NCBI GenBank assembly: GCA_031216915.1
Contig: CM062297.1
Coordinates: forward strand, 545,188,971-545,252,970
Origin: Pictodentalium vernedei
Lineage: Eukaryota; Mollusca; Scaphopoda; Dentaliida; Dentaliidae
DNA: 64,000 nt
Direction of reading: 5' to 3'
Shown: piece by piece, positions 22,413-33,558 of the stretch
Layout: every line of letters begins with the position of its first letter
Numbering within the stretch: position 1 is the stretch's first letter
Made by a program: the position numbers and the translations under genes
The notes under the pieces: model-generated
What the model saw: the letters and a program-made list of their open reading frames with translations, nothing else
Told to the model about the DNA's origin: nothing
Database searches by the model: none

Positions 22413-23414
22413 TTAGGCCTAAAAAAAAGACATTTGTTTCCGCTAACCCTACCTACCTCTCACAAAAGTAGCCTACTGCATCCATTTTATTGCCATCATC
22501 AACAAACGTTAAAAATTTCAACAAACGTAAACATTTTTTAATTCACACACTATGTTTATATATGTATTTAAATGTGTTTTTGTTGTTTTTACAACCCACC
22601 TATCATTTATTGTTCATAAAATAAGCAGTAAAACAAAGGAAATATTGATGAGAAATTGGACCATCCCTGTTGGTTGAGAATTTCACCCTGAGACATAATG
22701 TTTATCTTTATTAATCATTTTTCTTTTACAGTGAAGAATAATTTGCTCCAAAAATTGGCTTTGAGCAGACTAAAAATGGTTAAGCAAAAAAATTTTGCTT
22801 AAACCTTTTTTGGTTACTGGGCATACAAAATTTTAATTTTCACACACCTGCAAATTGCCCCAGAAATCTAAAACATTCCCAGAAACTAGGGTGTCAGACT
22901 TGCCTCTGGAAAATGATTTGGTGCAATATATCCATGGGTTTGCCTGTGTGGTATCCCTTGGTGATGCTGACCGCTACGATCAGTGTGGTGATCTCAGGGG
23001 AGAGTGGAAATCTCCTTTGAGAAAGATGTATAAAATTGTTACAATAATAAGTCAGAACTGCAGTATGGGCTTTTGCCTGTTGTAGCCAAACCATATGGGA
23101 AGGACTAATTGCACACAATAATTAAATGGCATGACAAATGTAACCTTGTTTTTATTAAAAACAATATAGCATAAAACATGTTTCATTGAGACAGAATAAA
23201 TTTGTTTTGAAGTTACATGAAACCTCCTATTTATTCCCCATGTGTTGAATGAACTGGAATCTAGGTCCTTGGAGAAAGTGGGAAGAAAGTTAATGAATCC
23301 TGACCAAATATAAAAAATTAAAAAATAAAAAAAAATAAAATGTAATCCCTACCTACCTACCCTACCTGTGGAATATCCGTTAGCGAAAACAAACAACTTT
23401 TTTTTTAGGCCTAA
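22413..23414. mobile_element. Element with AGGCCTAAAAAAAA terminal inverted repeats
   Basis: The left end (TTAGGCCTAAAAAAAAGACA then TTTGTTTCCGCTAACCC) and the right end (reading inward on the minus strand TTAGGCCTAAAAAAAAAGTT then TTTGTTTTCGCTAACGG) are inverted copies about 1 kb apart. Both are followed by CCTACCTACC-rich sequence. The interior includes TTTTGCTTAAACCTTTTTTGG, related to 15240-15310. This could be one transposon or two inverted insertions. Confidence 0.5.
22904..23014 (-). CDS. Very tentative internal exon, unknown product
   Basis: A 111-bp open stretch on the minus strand reads RFPLSPEITTLIVAVSITKG and then YHTGKPMDILHQIIFQR. It is bounded by an acceptor-like pyrimidine stretch ending CTTTCTCAAAG and a GC-type donor AG|GCAAGT. 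It lies inside the inverted-repeat pair 22413-23414, and the opposite strand is open too, so coding status is doubtful. Confidence 0.2.
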
Positions 23415-23553
23415 TGAATCAACTGCATCTGCCTTGTAATATACAAATTTTGAAGTAGAAGACAATTCAACAAAAAACATATTATGTGACCCTCTCATTG
23501 GAATGAGCTCGTCAAGCTCATTCCGATGAGGGAGTCACATGATATGGTTTTGT
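23415..23553. mobile_element. CCCTTTACC-family MITE core with perfect hairpin
   Basis: CTCATTGGAATGAGCT and AGCTCATTCCGATGAG pair around CGTCA, extended by TATGTGACC / GGAGTCACATGATATGG. The left part CAACTGCATCTGCCTTGTAA matches the GGCCGCATCCGCCCGCGTAA position of the 50 kb copy. Confidence 0.6.
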
Positions 23554-23563
23554 TGGAATCTGT

Positions 23564-23800
23564 TTAACTGGTAGAGTGCTGGAAGCCCATATTTGGGCTT
23601 TATTCTGAAGTGCCGGTACCAGAATTTAAACACTTCATATTCTGTGGATGTACTTCATATTATCTTTGAATTGATATAATTTTATCTGTTAGGATTTGCC
23701 TTGTTACAATTTATGGGGCACTCTCCCATAAATTGTAACAAGGCAAAGATGCACAAAGAAAGTTTAAGGACCATAAATAATTTAGCACTCTACCAGTTAA
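23564..23800. mobile_element. TTAA-flanked MITE, CTGGTAGAGTGCT family, with 21-bp perfect hairpin
   Basis: TTAA at 23564-23567 and 23797-23800. Terminal inverted repeats CTGGTAGAGTGCT / AGCACTCTACCAG. An internal stem TTGCCTTGTTACAATTTATGG (23696-23716) pairs without mismatch to 23726-23746 around the loop GGCACTCTC. No protein. Confidence 0.78.
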
Positions 23801-23858
23801 GAGTTGGGGAGAAAAATTAAAATAACAAATTTTGATATGTGTTTTCTGTAAAGGGTTA

Positions 23859-24202
23859 TTTATTTGGGTTTAACAACACTTTCAACAGCCAGGGTCACCT
23901 CATGTCGGACAGTTTTATGGGTAGAGGAAGCAGGAGTACCTGGAGAGAACCACTGAGCAATGGCAAGCAACTGTCAGGCTCCCCAACATACTAACTTCAC
24001 ACAAGCAGGGTTAGCATTGGTTGAAAACAAATGCACCATTGATGTGCAGTACGCGTTAGAACACAACGCCACCGTGCTCCCACGTGGGCAATGGGGGTGA
24101 AGTGTCTTGCCCAAGGACACAACGTGGTTGCTGCAAGTGGGATTCGAACCGAGGACCACTTGGCTTGCAGCCTGCACCTCTACCTACTGAGCCACCACAC
24201 CC
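23859..24202 (-). mobile_element. SINE with tRNA-derived head, copy 2, with 13-bp target duplication
   Basis: The minus-strand head has TGGCTCAGTAGGTAGAGG (A box) and GGTTCGAATCCC (B box). The body contains TCCTTGGGCAAGACACTTCA, and the tail is AAATAAATA. Perfect direct repeats CTGTAAAGGGTTA flank it at 23846-23858 and 24203-24215. The target itself looks like the right end of a TTAA MITE (GTAAAGGG-TTAA). Confidence 0.88.
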
Positions 24203-24215
24203 CTGTAAAGGGTTA

Positions 24216-25319
24216 AAATCTGTTCATGGAAATGAGCCAAATAATACATGAACATGTGAACAATACACCATAAATTATAAGCTGTACTAGTAGCATTCCA
24301 AAACTTCAAACTACTCAAACTTCACTTTCCGAGAATTGGTATGTAAACAATATAATTCAACAAACGTCAAAGGCCAGTACTGCTTCTCACTGTCTTGTCA
24401 CTTCTGCATTCTGTGGAGAATCATCTGATTAACTTTCGATTCCTCCATTGAAGTTGCATTTCATATATTAAACCGAAATCAAGTAAATTTAATTATGCTG
24501 CAAAAAGCTTACTTCAAAAAATCAGCTAATACATGAACTTTTGGAATCCCTACTTAGAGTGCACCGGGGAGGAGGGGGGGGGGGGGGGGAGGGGGGGGGG
24601 GGGGTCTGATGTGCAGATGTTCATTGATGTTAACATTGTTTTTCTTTAAACATTTTCCCAGTGTTGATGTTGGACAATAACATGCTTCACTTCAAATGGT
24701 AGCAAGCAGTATACAGTACGCCTCTCATTTTTAAAATCGAAAAACTGAGGATTCTGCCCTCTTTGAGAAAGGGTCTGGGGCCCATATAATTGGGTTTCAA
24801 TTCGCGTTGTGAGAACTCCAAATGTGAATTTGTTTGGGGGAGGAGAAGACACGTTCAAAGAATAAGAAATATTACCTTCAAACTAAATGAAAAATATTAA
24901 TTCAGATGCTACAACAAGCATTCACATGTAATAAGTTTTGTAACATACAGTCACCAGAAATAATGTACAATACTGTCTCTGAAGTCGCTATTAAACTGTT
25001 CTTGTACTATTATAACCTGTTGTATGCTCTTAAATCCAGATGCTTTCTACAAATCGTTAGGTTAGCAATTATTGATTTTCTGAAGGTTTATGGCTGCCCA
25101 ATGCAGGACACCAATTAAGATTGACAAATTTGGGGTTGGAAATAATCATGCCGAAATGCTATTGGGAAGAGTCCCATATTTGAACCCTGCAGACACCCAA
25201 AGAATCCCTGTACGCAGTTAACAGAAAAACTGTTGGTTCCAGCTTTCTCAAAGATCTTTGAAAACAATCCAAGATGGTAAATTTGAACTACTGGGTATTT
25301 TTATTTGAAAAAAGTAAAC
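24216..25319. other. Region without recognised genes
   Basis: Holds G-rich runs at about 24567-24604 and otherwise AT-rich sequence. A 70-codon minus-strand open frame at 24646-24858 has no family signature or splice context and is not called. No repeats are obvious apart from short motifs. Confidence 0.4.
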
Positions 25320-25612
25320 TTGTAAAATTAAAGTTTGTGACTTAGGCCACACAAAGTTGAAAATAGATCTTCTGTTTCTTAGGCCATTTTTTTTTAAAAT
25401 TGCATGTGGGCGGGCGTTTTTTTATTTTATTTTTATAATAATTTCTTTGCCATCAAAAGTTTGTGTTCTTGGTTTGTTTTATGTTTTAGGCCTCATAATA
25501 TAAAGAATAGCATGGGTGGTGGTGTATTCCATCCCTTGAGTGCAAGAAGGCTTTGTAATGCCGAGGCATTGCAAAGCCTTGTTGAACTCAACGGACAAAT
25601 TTATTAATTTTA
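25320..25612 (+). mobile_element. MITE-like repeat with AAGGCTTTGTAATGC hairpin, copy 1
   Basis: About 290 bp present again in inverse orientation at 35855-36130. Shared blocks: ATAGATCTTCTGTTTCTTAG, GCATGTGGGCGGGC, CATCAAAAGTTTGTG, ATGTTTTAGGCCTCATAAT. The hairpin near 25547-25582 pairs AAGGCTTTGTAATGC with GCATTGCAAAGCCTT. Confidence 0.7.
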
Positions 25613-25822
25613 TCAACTTGGGTAAAATATCAGAGATAAATCATTTAATTTTTATTTTTTTAAGTTTGCATTGGATATAAAAAGAGAGCATGCAGCAGCC
25701 AATGAACCATGTGGGAGGGTATGAGAAATAGATTTTTAACTTTTTTAGGCCTTACACCTAAAATATATTCATTTTTCAAAAATATGTATTGGAAACTCTT
25801 CCAGTGGAAAGTGAAGTATTCA

Positions 25823-26100
25823 ACCTAACAAACAAAATGACACACTTGCAAAACATTATTTTAATAACTAAAATGTTGACTTTTTTCCTCCACAGCATAG
25901 CTTATGACCCCTCATTGGAATGAGTTCAATGGCAGTGCAGTGATAAGCTATCCTTTGCAGGCAAAAATTGAAAAAGTAATAAAATATTTGAATGGTGAAT
26001 ACAGGACGAATATTGCAGTTACATGAATTAGAATTTCTGCTAGTTTCAGACACATTTGCATTGGATTTTACCATATCTGCAAATAAGAAGCCTGTGGCTG
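25823..26100 (+). mobile_element. CCCTTTACC-family MITE, degenerate
   Basis: CCTAACAAACAAAATGACAC, then GCATAGCTTATGACCCCTCA and TTGGAATGAGTTC in the expected spacing. The second hairpin arm and the right end have decayed. Confidence 0.45.
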
Positions 26101-26185
26101 TCATGATGATTGTCCTGTTTTAGTTGCTTGTTTCACAGACACCAATTCACTTGTGTCTGACATAATAACCAGTACAAGGTCCATT

Positions 26186-26490
26186 TAGGGCTACAACTAT
26201 ATGCTTCCCTAACAATACAATATGAATCACAATTCAATATGCACGATAAGATATGTATCACGATATATGATCGCTCATGGCATGCAACTACAACTTTTAA
26301 ATACTTTGAACAACATGTATTCATTTCTAGTAGCTTCCCTTTTCTTACAAATTTTTGAATGCACTCTTCGAACAATATGTAACTTCTCAAAGTGAAACCA
26401 TTAGCATTCATTAAATTCAGGCTTTGATTTTATGACCTGTTTTCTGACGTTTCTTACCTCTCAGCAAATATGTTCAAACAATTTAATCCC
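26186..26490 (+). mobile_element. hAT-like repeat, TAGGGCTACAAC end, copy 1
   Basis: About 305 bp repeated at 63693-64000 on the same strand: TCGCTCATGGCATGCAACTA, CACTCTTCGAACAATATGTA and ATATGTTCAAACAATTTAAT are in both. The left end TAGGGCTACAACTATA resembles TAGGGCTGCAACGATA ends of hAT-type non-autonomous elements. Right end not defined. Confidence 0.6.
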
Positions 26491-26545
26491 CCATATCTTG
26501 TTTGACATCTGTGAGCTCTGTCAAACAAGATAATATGGATTAATC
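26488..26545. repeat. TATCTTGTTTGA palindrome, copy 2
   Basis: CCATATCTTGTTTGACA pairs with TGTCAAACAAGATAATATGG around CTGTGAGCTC. Same family as 14900-14972. Confidence 0.7.
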
Positions 26546-26789
26546 ACATAAATACTTTGCAAATTAGAGGGAATTCATCAACTTTGGTTAACTGAATAAT
26601 CCTGTGTTAATGGCATATTTATCACTGTCATGCTGATATGCAAAAAAACAGGGTTTCACTGCACCAGCTTTCAAAATCTGAGAAATTGTTTTGTTCAGTT
26701 TTATTTATATTTCTAGTATCACAATGCATAGTGAACAATTATACATACTGAATTGTGAGCCTATGTATTTTGGTTCAAGCACATCATGC

Positions 26790-27011
26790 CTGTGTGAATT
26801 GTATTCCAGGTTTTCAGGAATTCCAGGAAATTCCGGGAGAATAATCAAGACAAAGCTTGGAAAAATCATGAAAAAGAAGTCATTATTTGTGAAAACATTT
26901 TTCCAGAGAATTTCTGTATTTTTCCTGATTTTAAATACCTAATTTCCCAGAAAAATCAGGATTTCTCATAAAAAGCATCTGATGACTGTAGTTTAAATTC
27001 CTGGTTTCCCG
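26790..27011. repeat. TTCC/GGAA-rich degenerate repeat, left of DIRS B
   Basis: Dense short inverted motifs such as TTCCAGGAAATTCCGGG, TTTCCAGAGAATTTC and TTTCCCGGAAATC. The same sequence type resumes at 33560 and is denser at 34355-34700, so DIRS B split a pre-existing patch. Confidence 0.5.
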
Positions 27012-27300
27012 GAAATCTAAATTTTATAGTAAATTTCCTTTCTTATTATACCTACCACAATTGTTTACTACAGGCTTGCACTACAGTGGAAGTCCCTAAC
27101 TCGGATAAAATACTCTCTATTTTTGTCTTTCCCAAGCAATTTGGGAAAGAAAAGTGGTGCAAAAGCACCAAGAAAAAAATAATCCCAAACTGGGTCGAGT
27201 GCAACCGACGCAGACCCAGTACAGGACGCTCTCTCCCAAGTACAACTCCACGACTTCCGTTGCCAGTGCGCATATACCGTCGCTAAAGACTCATTCTTTT
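27012..27300. repeat. Left inverted terminal repeat of DIRS B
   Basis: The reverse complement of 33300-33540 over about 240 bp (CTTGCACTACAGTGGAAGTC; CTTTCCCAAGCAATTTGGGA). Its outermost 50 bp differ from the right end and are copied in the internal complementary region. CTTTCCCAAG.AATTTGGGAAAG is itself a small palindrome in the repeat. Confidence 0.88.
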
Positions 27301-27381
27301 TTGAATCCGTGAACGTTAGAGTTATGTGATCAGCGGGGAGGAAAGATTCTTTACCCGTAAAGAAGACGGGAGGGCCTCCAT

Positions 27382-27472
27382 GTAAACAATTGTGGTAGGT
27401 ATAATAAGAAAGGAAATTTACTATAAAATATAGATTTCTTATCAACCTACTCACAATTGTTTACTACAGGCT
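27382..27472. repeat. Internal complementary region of DIRS B
   Basis: 27382-27438 is the reverse complement of the left outer end (27012-27068). 27435-27472 is the reverse complement of the right outer end (33521-33558). The two meet with a GAAA overlap, as a left-right circle junction would. It sits between the recombinase 3' end and the left terminal repeat, the usual DIRS position. Confidence 0.9.
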
Positions 27473-27689
27473 GAATAGACAATAGGCTGGAGGGAATCGC
27501 ATAATCAACCCACACATAACCCCAGTGCACTGGAACCGTGAAGCGGAAGGAAGAGGTCCCGAGGCTTATCAACCATAACGTCGCAATCATTGGTAAAGGA
27601 CAATGAAAGGAGACATGTGGGCCTGTGTGACACACAGACAGAAAAAGGGCAGTAACAGCACAAGGCTGAAACTGACCTTCAAGAAGCCT

Positions 27690-28900
27690 AATGGCTAGGG
27701 CAGACAACAGCCTGAGCAGAAGAAAGAGGACCCAGGGCAAAAAGGTTCTCCGACTGCTCCTGCAACTGGCGCAGATAAAAGGTGGAGAAAGTAGAGGCAT
27801 TTCTCCAGTATGCTGCCTGCATAACATCCGACAATTTGATGGAGTTAGAATAAGTCCAAGAGGTGGATAGTGCCCGCACCTCGTGGGCAGAAATACGATT
27901 GTTAATACAATCGCCTGCTGCTAAGCGACCGTAAGCCGTACGAATAGCAAGACAAATCCATCGAGAAATGGACTGAGGAGAGATCTTCTGTCGACCCGGA
28001 ATAAGAGACAGAAAAAAACGTTTCCTGCCTTTCCGTATGAAATGTGTCCGATCGAAATAAATGCAAATAACACGGACTGGACAGAGCAAAGGGCGATTAC
28101 CCTCAACAGAAGGAAGAGCCCTGATACAGATAGGAGGAGGAGTAGTATTTGGTAACTCTTGGCCAAAAAAGAGCAATCAGTGGTAAGAGTAACACTGTTG
28201 GGAGAGCTCTTAAAAAAGGCCGGGTCAACCGAGAGGGTGTGAAGCTCACTAACCCGTCTGGCCGAAGGAAACGCCATCAGAAAAGATGTCTTATATGTGA
28301 GAAAATGCATATCCACCTGGGATAAAGGTTCGAACGGCACCCCCCCCCCCCCCCCCCAAGCAAAGCAGCACCCACGAAAGATTCCATTGTGGGGTAAGCT
28401 GCAAAGTCCGAGGCCTTTTCAAAGAAAAGTGCCGAACAAGCTTGGAGAGGTAAGGATTAGTGCCGATACGACGCTTCCCCACATAAGAAAAAGTCTCTGA
28501 AAACATGGACCTGTAACTCTTGATGGTAACAGGCTGGAGACCCCGAGAATCAAACAGATATACCAGAAACTCCGCAATCTGTGAAATCGAAGGATTTGCA
28601 TAATCAACAGAGTGATAAGCACACCATCGACAGAAGACCTTCCATTTAGCTGCATAAGCTAAACCAGTGGAGTGCCTCCTTGAAGAAGAAATGCACTCCA
28701 CTGCTCGTCTCGAAAAACCTCTACGGAGGAGACAGGACCTGACAAAAGATATGCGCGAAGGCACAATGAAGTCGGGTCGACATGAAACCTCCTCGGGCGA
28801 CCTTGACAAAGAAGGTCGCGACGTAGCGGGAGACGTGCCGGAACCGCCGCCATCAGCGAGGGGAGCTGATTGATCCACACCCGCTGAGGCGACAGGGGAG
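27690..28900 (-). pseudogene. DIRS B tyrosine recombinase region
   Basis: Minus-strand frames resemble the DIRS phage-integrase-like recombinase: an N-terminal SAM-like part containing AKWKVFCRWCAYHSVDYANP and a C-terminal catalytic part containing ISAHEVRALS, the H-x-x-R block. In intact family members the enzyme inserts the circular DNA. Broken; fossil. Confidence 0.82.
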
Positions 28901-28909
28901 CGATCAAAA

Positions 28910-30600
28910 TGATTCAACAACTGCAGGTTCGAATTTTGGCTAGAACCTGAGGCAGAATCGGAACCGGCGGGAAGGCGTAGCCGACTAGACCATTCCAATC
29001 GAGTGACAGAGCATCCACAGCAAAAGCCAGAGGATCTGGACACAGGGACACGAAAGTGTCCACCTGATGGTTCCAACGATTTGCAAAGAGATCGATGTGG
29101 GGACGTCCCCAGAGATCGCAAAGCGACTGGAACACTGCCCTGTGGAGCATCCACTCGGTGGAAATAACCCTGCCCTGTCGGGACAGGGAGTCAGCTAGGA
29201 CGTTCAGACGACCGGGATGTGACCAACAACCACTCCGACGTGAACATCCTGAGCGAGCAGTAGAAGATCCCGAGCTAATTCGTATATCGGAACCGAGTGC
29301 GTGCCGCCCTGGTTTCGAATGTAAGCAACCACTGTCGAATTGTCGGACAGCAGAAGGACCTGGCGATTCGACAGGTGAGGGATCCACTGCCTGAATCTTA
29401 GAAGAAGAGCAAGAAGCTCCTTCTGGTTGATGTGTAGAGCTGCTTGATCCTGGTCCCACATCCCGTGTAGGGAAAGACCGAGAGGATCCAAGTTCCAACG
29501 TCGCACCCCATCCAGGATTGCTGGCATCTGCCGTCAGAACGCGATCGGACATGGGTAAATCCAATGGAACGCCCTGCGTAATCCACTGAATATCGGTCCA
29601 GGGAAGAAGGTGAGGATAAAGAGATTCCGGAAACGGAAGCACCTGATCCAGAGAATCTACATTCGGCCTCAAACGACTGAGCAGAAAGTGTTGGAGAGGT
29701 CTGACATGCAGCCGACCTAGAGGAATGAGATCCGTCACCGAACCGCAAAGACCGATCAGCCGGAGAAAACTCCAAGCGGTCGCGGACGTGGACAGGGACA
29801 GAGTCAGAGCAAAAGCTGAGAGAATCACAGCCTTGGCCTGGGGAACCGCTACCAAATTGAATTGGGTTTGGAAAGCCATCCCCAGATGACAAAACGACTG
29901 AGAAGGGACCAGGTCCGACTTCTCCTCATTGACTCTGAATCCTAGCGACGTGAGCAAGCTCAACAGAGTGGCGACATCCAACTCCAGTAAGGCAGCATTG
30001 GAATGCCTCTGGAGGATATTGTCCAGATATGCCGAAGTAGTCACTCTGGACTGTGTGCGATGGAACGCTATCACGTGCGACATCAGTCTGGTGAAGGCCC
30101 AAGGAGCCAGGTTGAGGCCGAAAGGCATGGCCTTGAACTGGTAAACTCGCCCCAGAAAAGCGAACCTGAGATACTTCCGTGACGCCCGATGCATCGGAAA
30201 GTGGAAGTAAGCGTCTCGCAGGTCGATGCTGGCAGCGAAATCTCCCTGGTGAATTGATTGGCGGACCGACCTGAAAGTCTCCATGCTGAACTTGGGAGCA
30301 ATGATAGACTGGTTCAGGATACTCAGATCGATAACCGGTCGGAGTCGGACGCCTTCTTCGGCACCAAGAACAGGCGGGAATAGAAACCCACTGACTGAAT
30401 GTTCTTGACGACCTTGATCGCCCCCTATGGCAGGAGATTGCCAATCTCCGTGGACAAAAGTTCCCGACGTAAAACGTCTGAAGGAACTGTGGTTGGAAGA
30501 GGCACCCTTGACAGAGTGGGGTGCCGTCGGAAGGATATTCGCAGCCCGGACCGAACAACATCTAACACCCACGGATCGGATGTGATAGTGGCCCAATGGT
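28910..30600 (-). pseudogene. DIRS B reverse transcriptase and RNase H region
   Basis: The minus-strand frame shows reverse transcriptase blocks (RPVIDLSILNQSI, IDLRDAYFHFPMH, MPFGLNLAPWAFTRLM), followed by an RNase H-like segment beginning near DASNPGWGATL. In the family it copies the element RNA. The region overlaps or abuts the recombinase region, as usual in DIRS. Broken; fossil. Confidence 0.88.
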
Positions 30601-30649
30601 CTGCGAACTCTGCTATCCTTCCTCCAACCTGGGACGAGTCGAGGTGAGG

Positions 30650-33150
30650 ACCTTCATTTCGAGCCCCGACGAGGCCCGCGAGAGGAGAAACCACCTCCTC
30701 TACTAAATGAAGAATCCTGAGACTTCCCTCGATTCTGCCGACCTTTACCCTTACCCCTTGAGTAAGAAGTCGAGGCGGCGGCAGAAGGACCAGCCTTTTG
30801 CTTCACAGAGGAAGCAGAAGGGTACTTGTTAGGCTTGGAACAGCCCTTGCCTCCCCTAGAAGGCTGATCAAGCTGACGAAACAGCAGCTGATCTTTGGAA
30901 TGACGTAGGACGTCATCCCGGACCGTCGACACGGAACCATGGAAAAGTTGTGGACCTGCCAAAGAAGCAGATCGAAGAGCAGCATGCTGCTCCTCGGGAA
31001 GGGATTGTCCTGTGTCCAGCACAGCGTCCCTTCGAACTAATTCCAGATTAGCCGTGTTACAGGCATGCGTGTGAGTAAGATGCATAAGCGCCTTGGACAG
31101 CACATGCAAAGGAGCCTATACCTCGTCAAACTTATCTGGAGGCAGATAAGCAGCCAAAGCTGAGACGACGTGATCTGAGAGAGAAAGCATGCCAAGCATC
31201 TCTCTAGATAAGCCCAACGTGGACTCCAGAGTTGTCATTAGAATGACGGCAGACTTGGGCTTGGAAAGCCCGAGGGAGGTGGAGTCCTGATCCAGAACCG
31301 TCAAAGTCTGGCAGACCGACAGATTGGCGGAATCGTAGGAACGATAACGCACAGGAGGCAAAAAGGTGTCAACCCAGGTGAAGAACGAAGTCTTCAGAGC
31401 CTTGGAATTCAGCTTGGAGTCCAATGCTGAAAAAGCTTCAACCACCTGTACCGACTGGCACGGTCGAAGGCGCCCAGAAGCAGGTTGCTCCATAGGCTGT
31501 AGGCGCGCGACCGATGATCGTGGCCTGGCTGACACTGTCGGCTGGTTAGTAGGTTTGAGATCAGGCAGAAACCCAAACACAAAGTCAAGAGCTGCCCCCA
31601 AGTCCAAAGACTGCTGGCCCTCGACATCAAGCATGTCGGACTCCTCCCCAGAGTCGGAAGACACATAGCCCATCGTGGGCAAACCAGCCAACGCCTCCCA
31701 TGGTGTCGGGACACCAGGGGGATCAGAAACCGGCCTGTTTCTAATCCCGGGAGGCGGCGCCATAGGAGGCGCCTGGAAACCACTCGCTGCCTCGCTGGAA
31801 GCAACAGGAAGGCTCTTTGATAGAACCTGAGTGAGTAAGGAGAGGGCCTCCCTAAGCTCACTGTCCGAACTGGCTGGTTCGACAGGGGAGCGAACCGGCA
31901 AAGTGGCTTCACCTCTGACCCTCTTAACCAGCAAAGGGTCACGATCCTCCAAAACACCCGACGCAGGACGACGGGCGGCAGCCGAAACATCTGAAGGCAG
32001 ACGTGTATAGGGGTATGAGGCACCCCGAGGATCAATATAGCGAGAACTCATGAGAGTCACCGCGGACCTCTGCGGGGCAGAAGGTCCAGGCTGCACAAAA
32101 GGTGTTGGTCCCCCAAAACTGGTTGTGTGGCCAGAATGAGTGAACGGAAACGCCACAGAGTTCATAGTGTCTCCACTAAGAACATCCGAATTCAAAGACA
32201 CAACTGTGGTGCTCGACGGCGTAGAGACCACAGAGATGGGTTCGGCCGGCAGCTCCTTCTAACTTCACCGAGTTAAAGTCAGGGAAGGCTGAGGCCGATA
32301 TCCCACATCTACAGAACCAGCCATTCCTGCAGTCCAATGCAGCGAAAAGCCGAGGCCGGCTGAAACTGACGACGAAGCAGACCGACCAGCAGTAGTAGTA
32401 GATATGTCGGGAGTCGTTGAGGCTGGTGGAAAAGTGGAGAGAGCACCCCTGCTCAGCTCCGAAGGAGGAGTCACAACCCTAGTGACAGCCTCAGATGTCG
32501 ACTGGAGGGGGACCGTAGTCCCGGAACCAGGCACCTCTTCACCAGAACACTCAACGGCTCCCGCAGTATCGACTACAGGAAAAGACTGCACATCCCCCAC
32601 GGAGGAGGAATAACTCTCACCAGACAAGGTCAGGTCTGGAGCCCCTGAACGACCACGTTCTCCTTTCCCACGGGAGTGGGAGGCACGGCCACGAGAATGA
32701 ACGACACGGTTAACTGACGCCCAGAAAGTGGATGACCATGATCCACAGAAACCACATGGCCGCTCGGCTGAACACCCATTACAGGAGGAACAAGAAGAAT
32801 GTAAATCGTCCACATGCTTTGGCAGCAGACATTGCCCACAAGGAATTGTCCTGGGCATGATAGAGGTGAGAGGAGCAAAGAAGGTGAAATCAGAAAACAG
32901 AAGAATACCCCCAAAGAAGAGAGAAAGGTAACAGAAACAAAGACCCCAGACGGTCGGACGGGAACCACACAACAGGATGACAAGTCTCGAAAGAGAGAAG
33001 AAAAACTGTAGGAGTGGTACCCCGCTGACACCTAACTCTAACACAATTAGAAAATTTAGCAAATTAAGCATTAACAATAATTGTGAAAAATAATAAGTCC
33101 GAACCGCATGGCACACGAAATTGGTGCGCGACTCGAGAGAGAACAATTAA
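30650..33150 (-). pseudogene. DIRS B gag-like 5' region
   Basis: Two or three long minus-strand frames. The one nearest the 5' end has a cysteine-rich stretch (CGQCLLPKHVDDLHSSCSSC) and Ser/Arg-rich sequence. The next is Pro/Ser-rich and ends in a basic, Gly/Arg-rich tail (about 30654-30760). Position and composition fit the DIRS gag-like protein; sequence homology is weak by nature. Broken; fossil. Confidence 0.7.
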
Positions 33151-33299
33151 AATACATTATGGATATATAATATTGAAGAAAACTGTTCCTGAGAATACAA
33201 AGGATACTCTGATGCACTATGAATCAGGAATCATCAATCAACGAGCTGGATAAACACTGATAAGCGTGCAGAACATCTCAACACAAGGCGGATGACAAA

Positions 33300-33558
33300 A
33301 AGAATGAGTCTTTAGCGATGGTATATGCGCACTGGCAACGGAAGTCATGGAGTTGTACTTGGGAGAGAGCGTCCCGTACTGGGTCTGCGCCGGTTGCACT
33401 CGACCCAGTTTTGGCTTATTTTTTCTTGGTGCTTTTGCACCACTTTTCTTTCCCAAATTGCTTGGGAAAGACAAAAATAGAAAGTATTTTATCCGAGTTA
33501 GGGACTTCCACTGTACTGCAAGCCTGTAGTAAACAATTGTGAGTAGGTTGATAAGAAA
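33300..33558. repeat. Right inverted terminal repeat of DIRS B
   Basis: Inverted match to 27063-27300, ending ...GTGAGTAGGTTGATAAGAAA. Because the element reads on the minus strand, this is its 5' end. Confidence 0.88.

Larger units (their letters stand above)
27012..33558 (-). mobile_element. DIRS-type tyrosine-recombinase retroelement, nearly full length but broken (fossil B)
   Basis: About 6.5 kb with all expected parts, coding on the minus strand: right inverted terminal repeat (33300-33558), gag-like region (about 30650-33150), reverse transcriptase and RNase H (about 28910-30600), tyrosine recombinase (about 27690-28900), internal complementary region (27382-27472) and left inverted terminal repeat (27012-27300). 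The terminal repeats differ at roughly ten of 240 aligned positions by eye, suggesting moderate age and younger than fossil A. I estimate around half a dozen breaks in the coding part. No target duplication, as expected for recombinase-mediated insertion. Confidence 0.92.

Noticed and set aside
23564-23800. Rho-independent terminator or riboswitch from the perfect stem
   Set aside because: The eukaryotic context and the TTAA-bounded element structure explain the hairpin.
24646-24858. Minus-strand 70-codon frame
   Set aside because: No splice context, no domain, and it adjoins low-complexity G runs.
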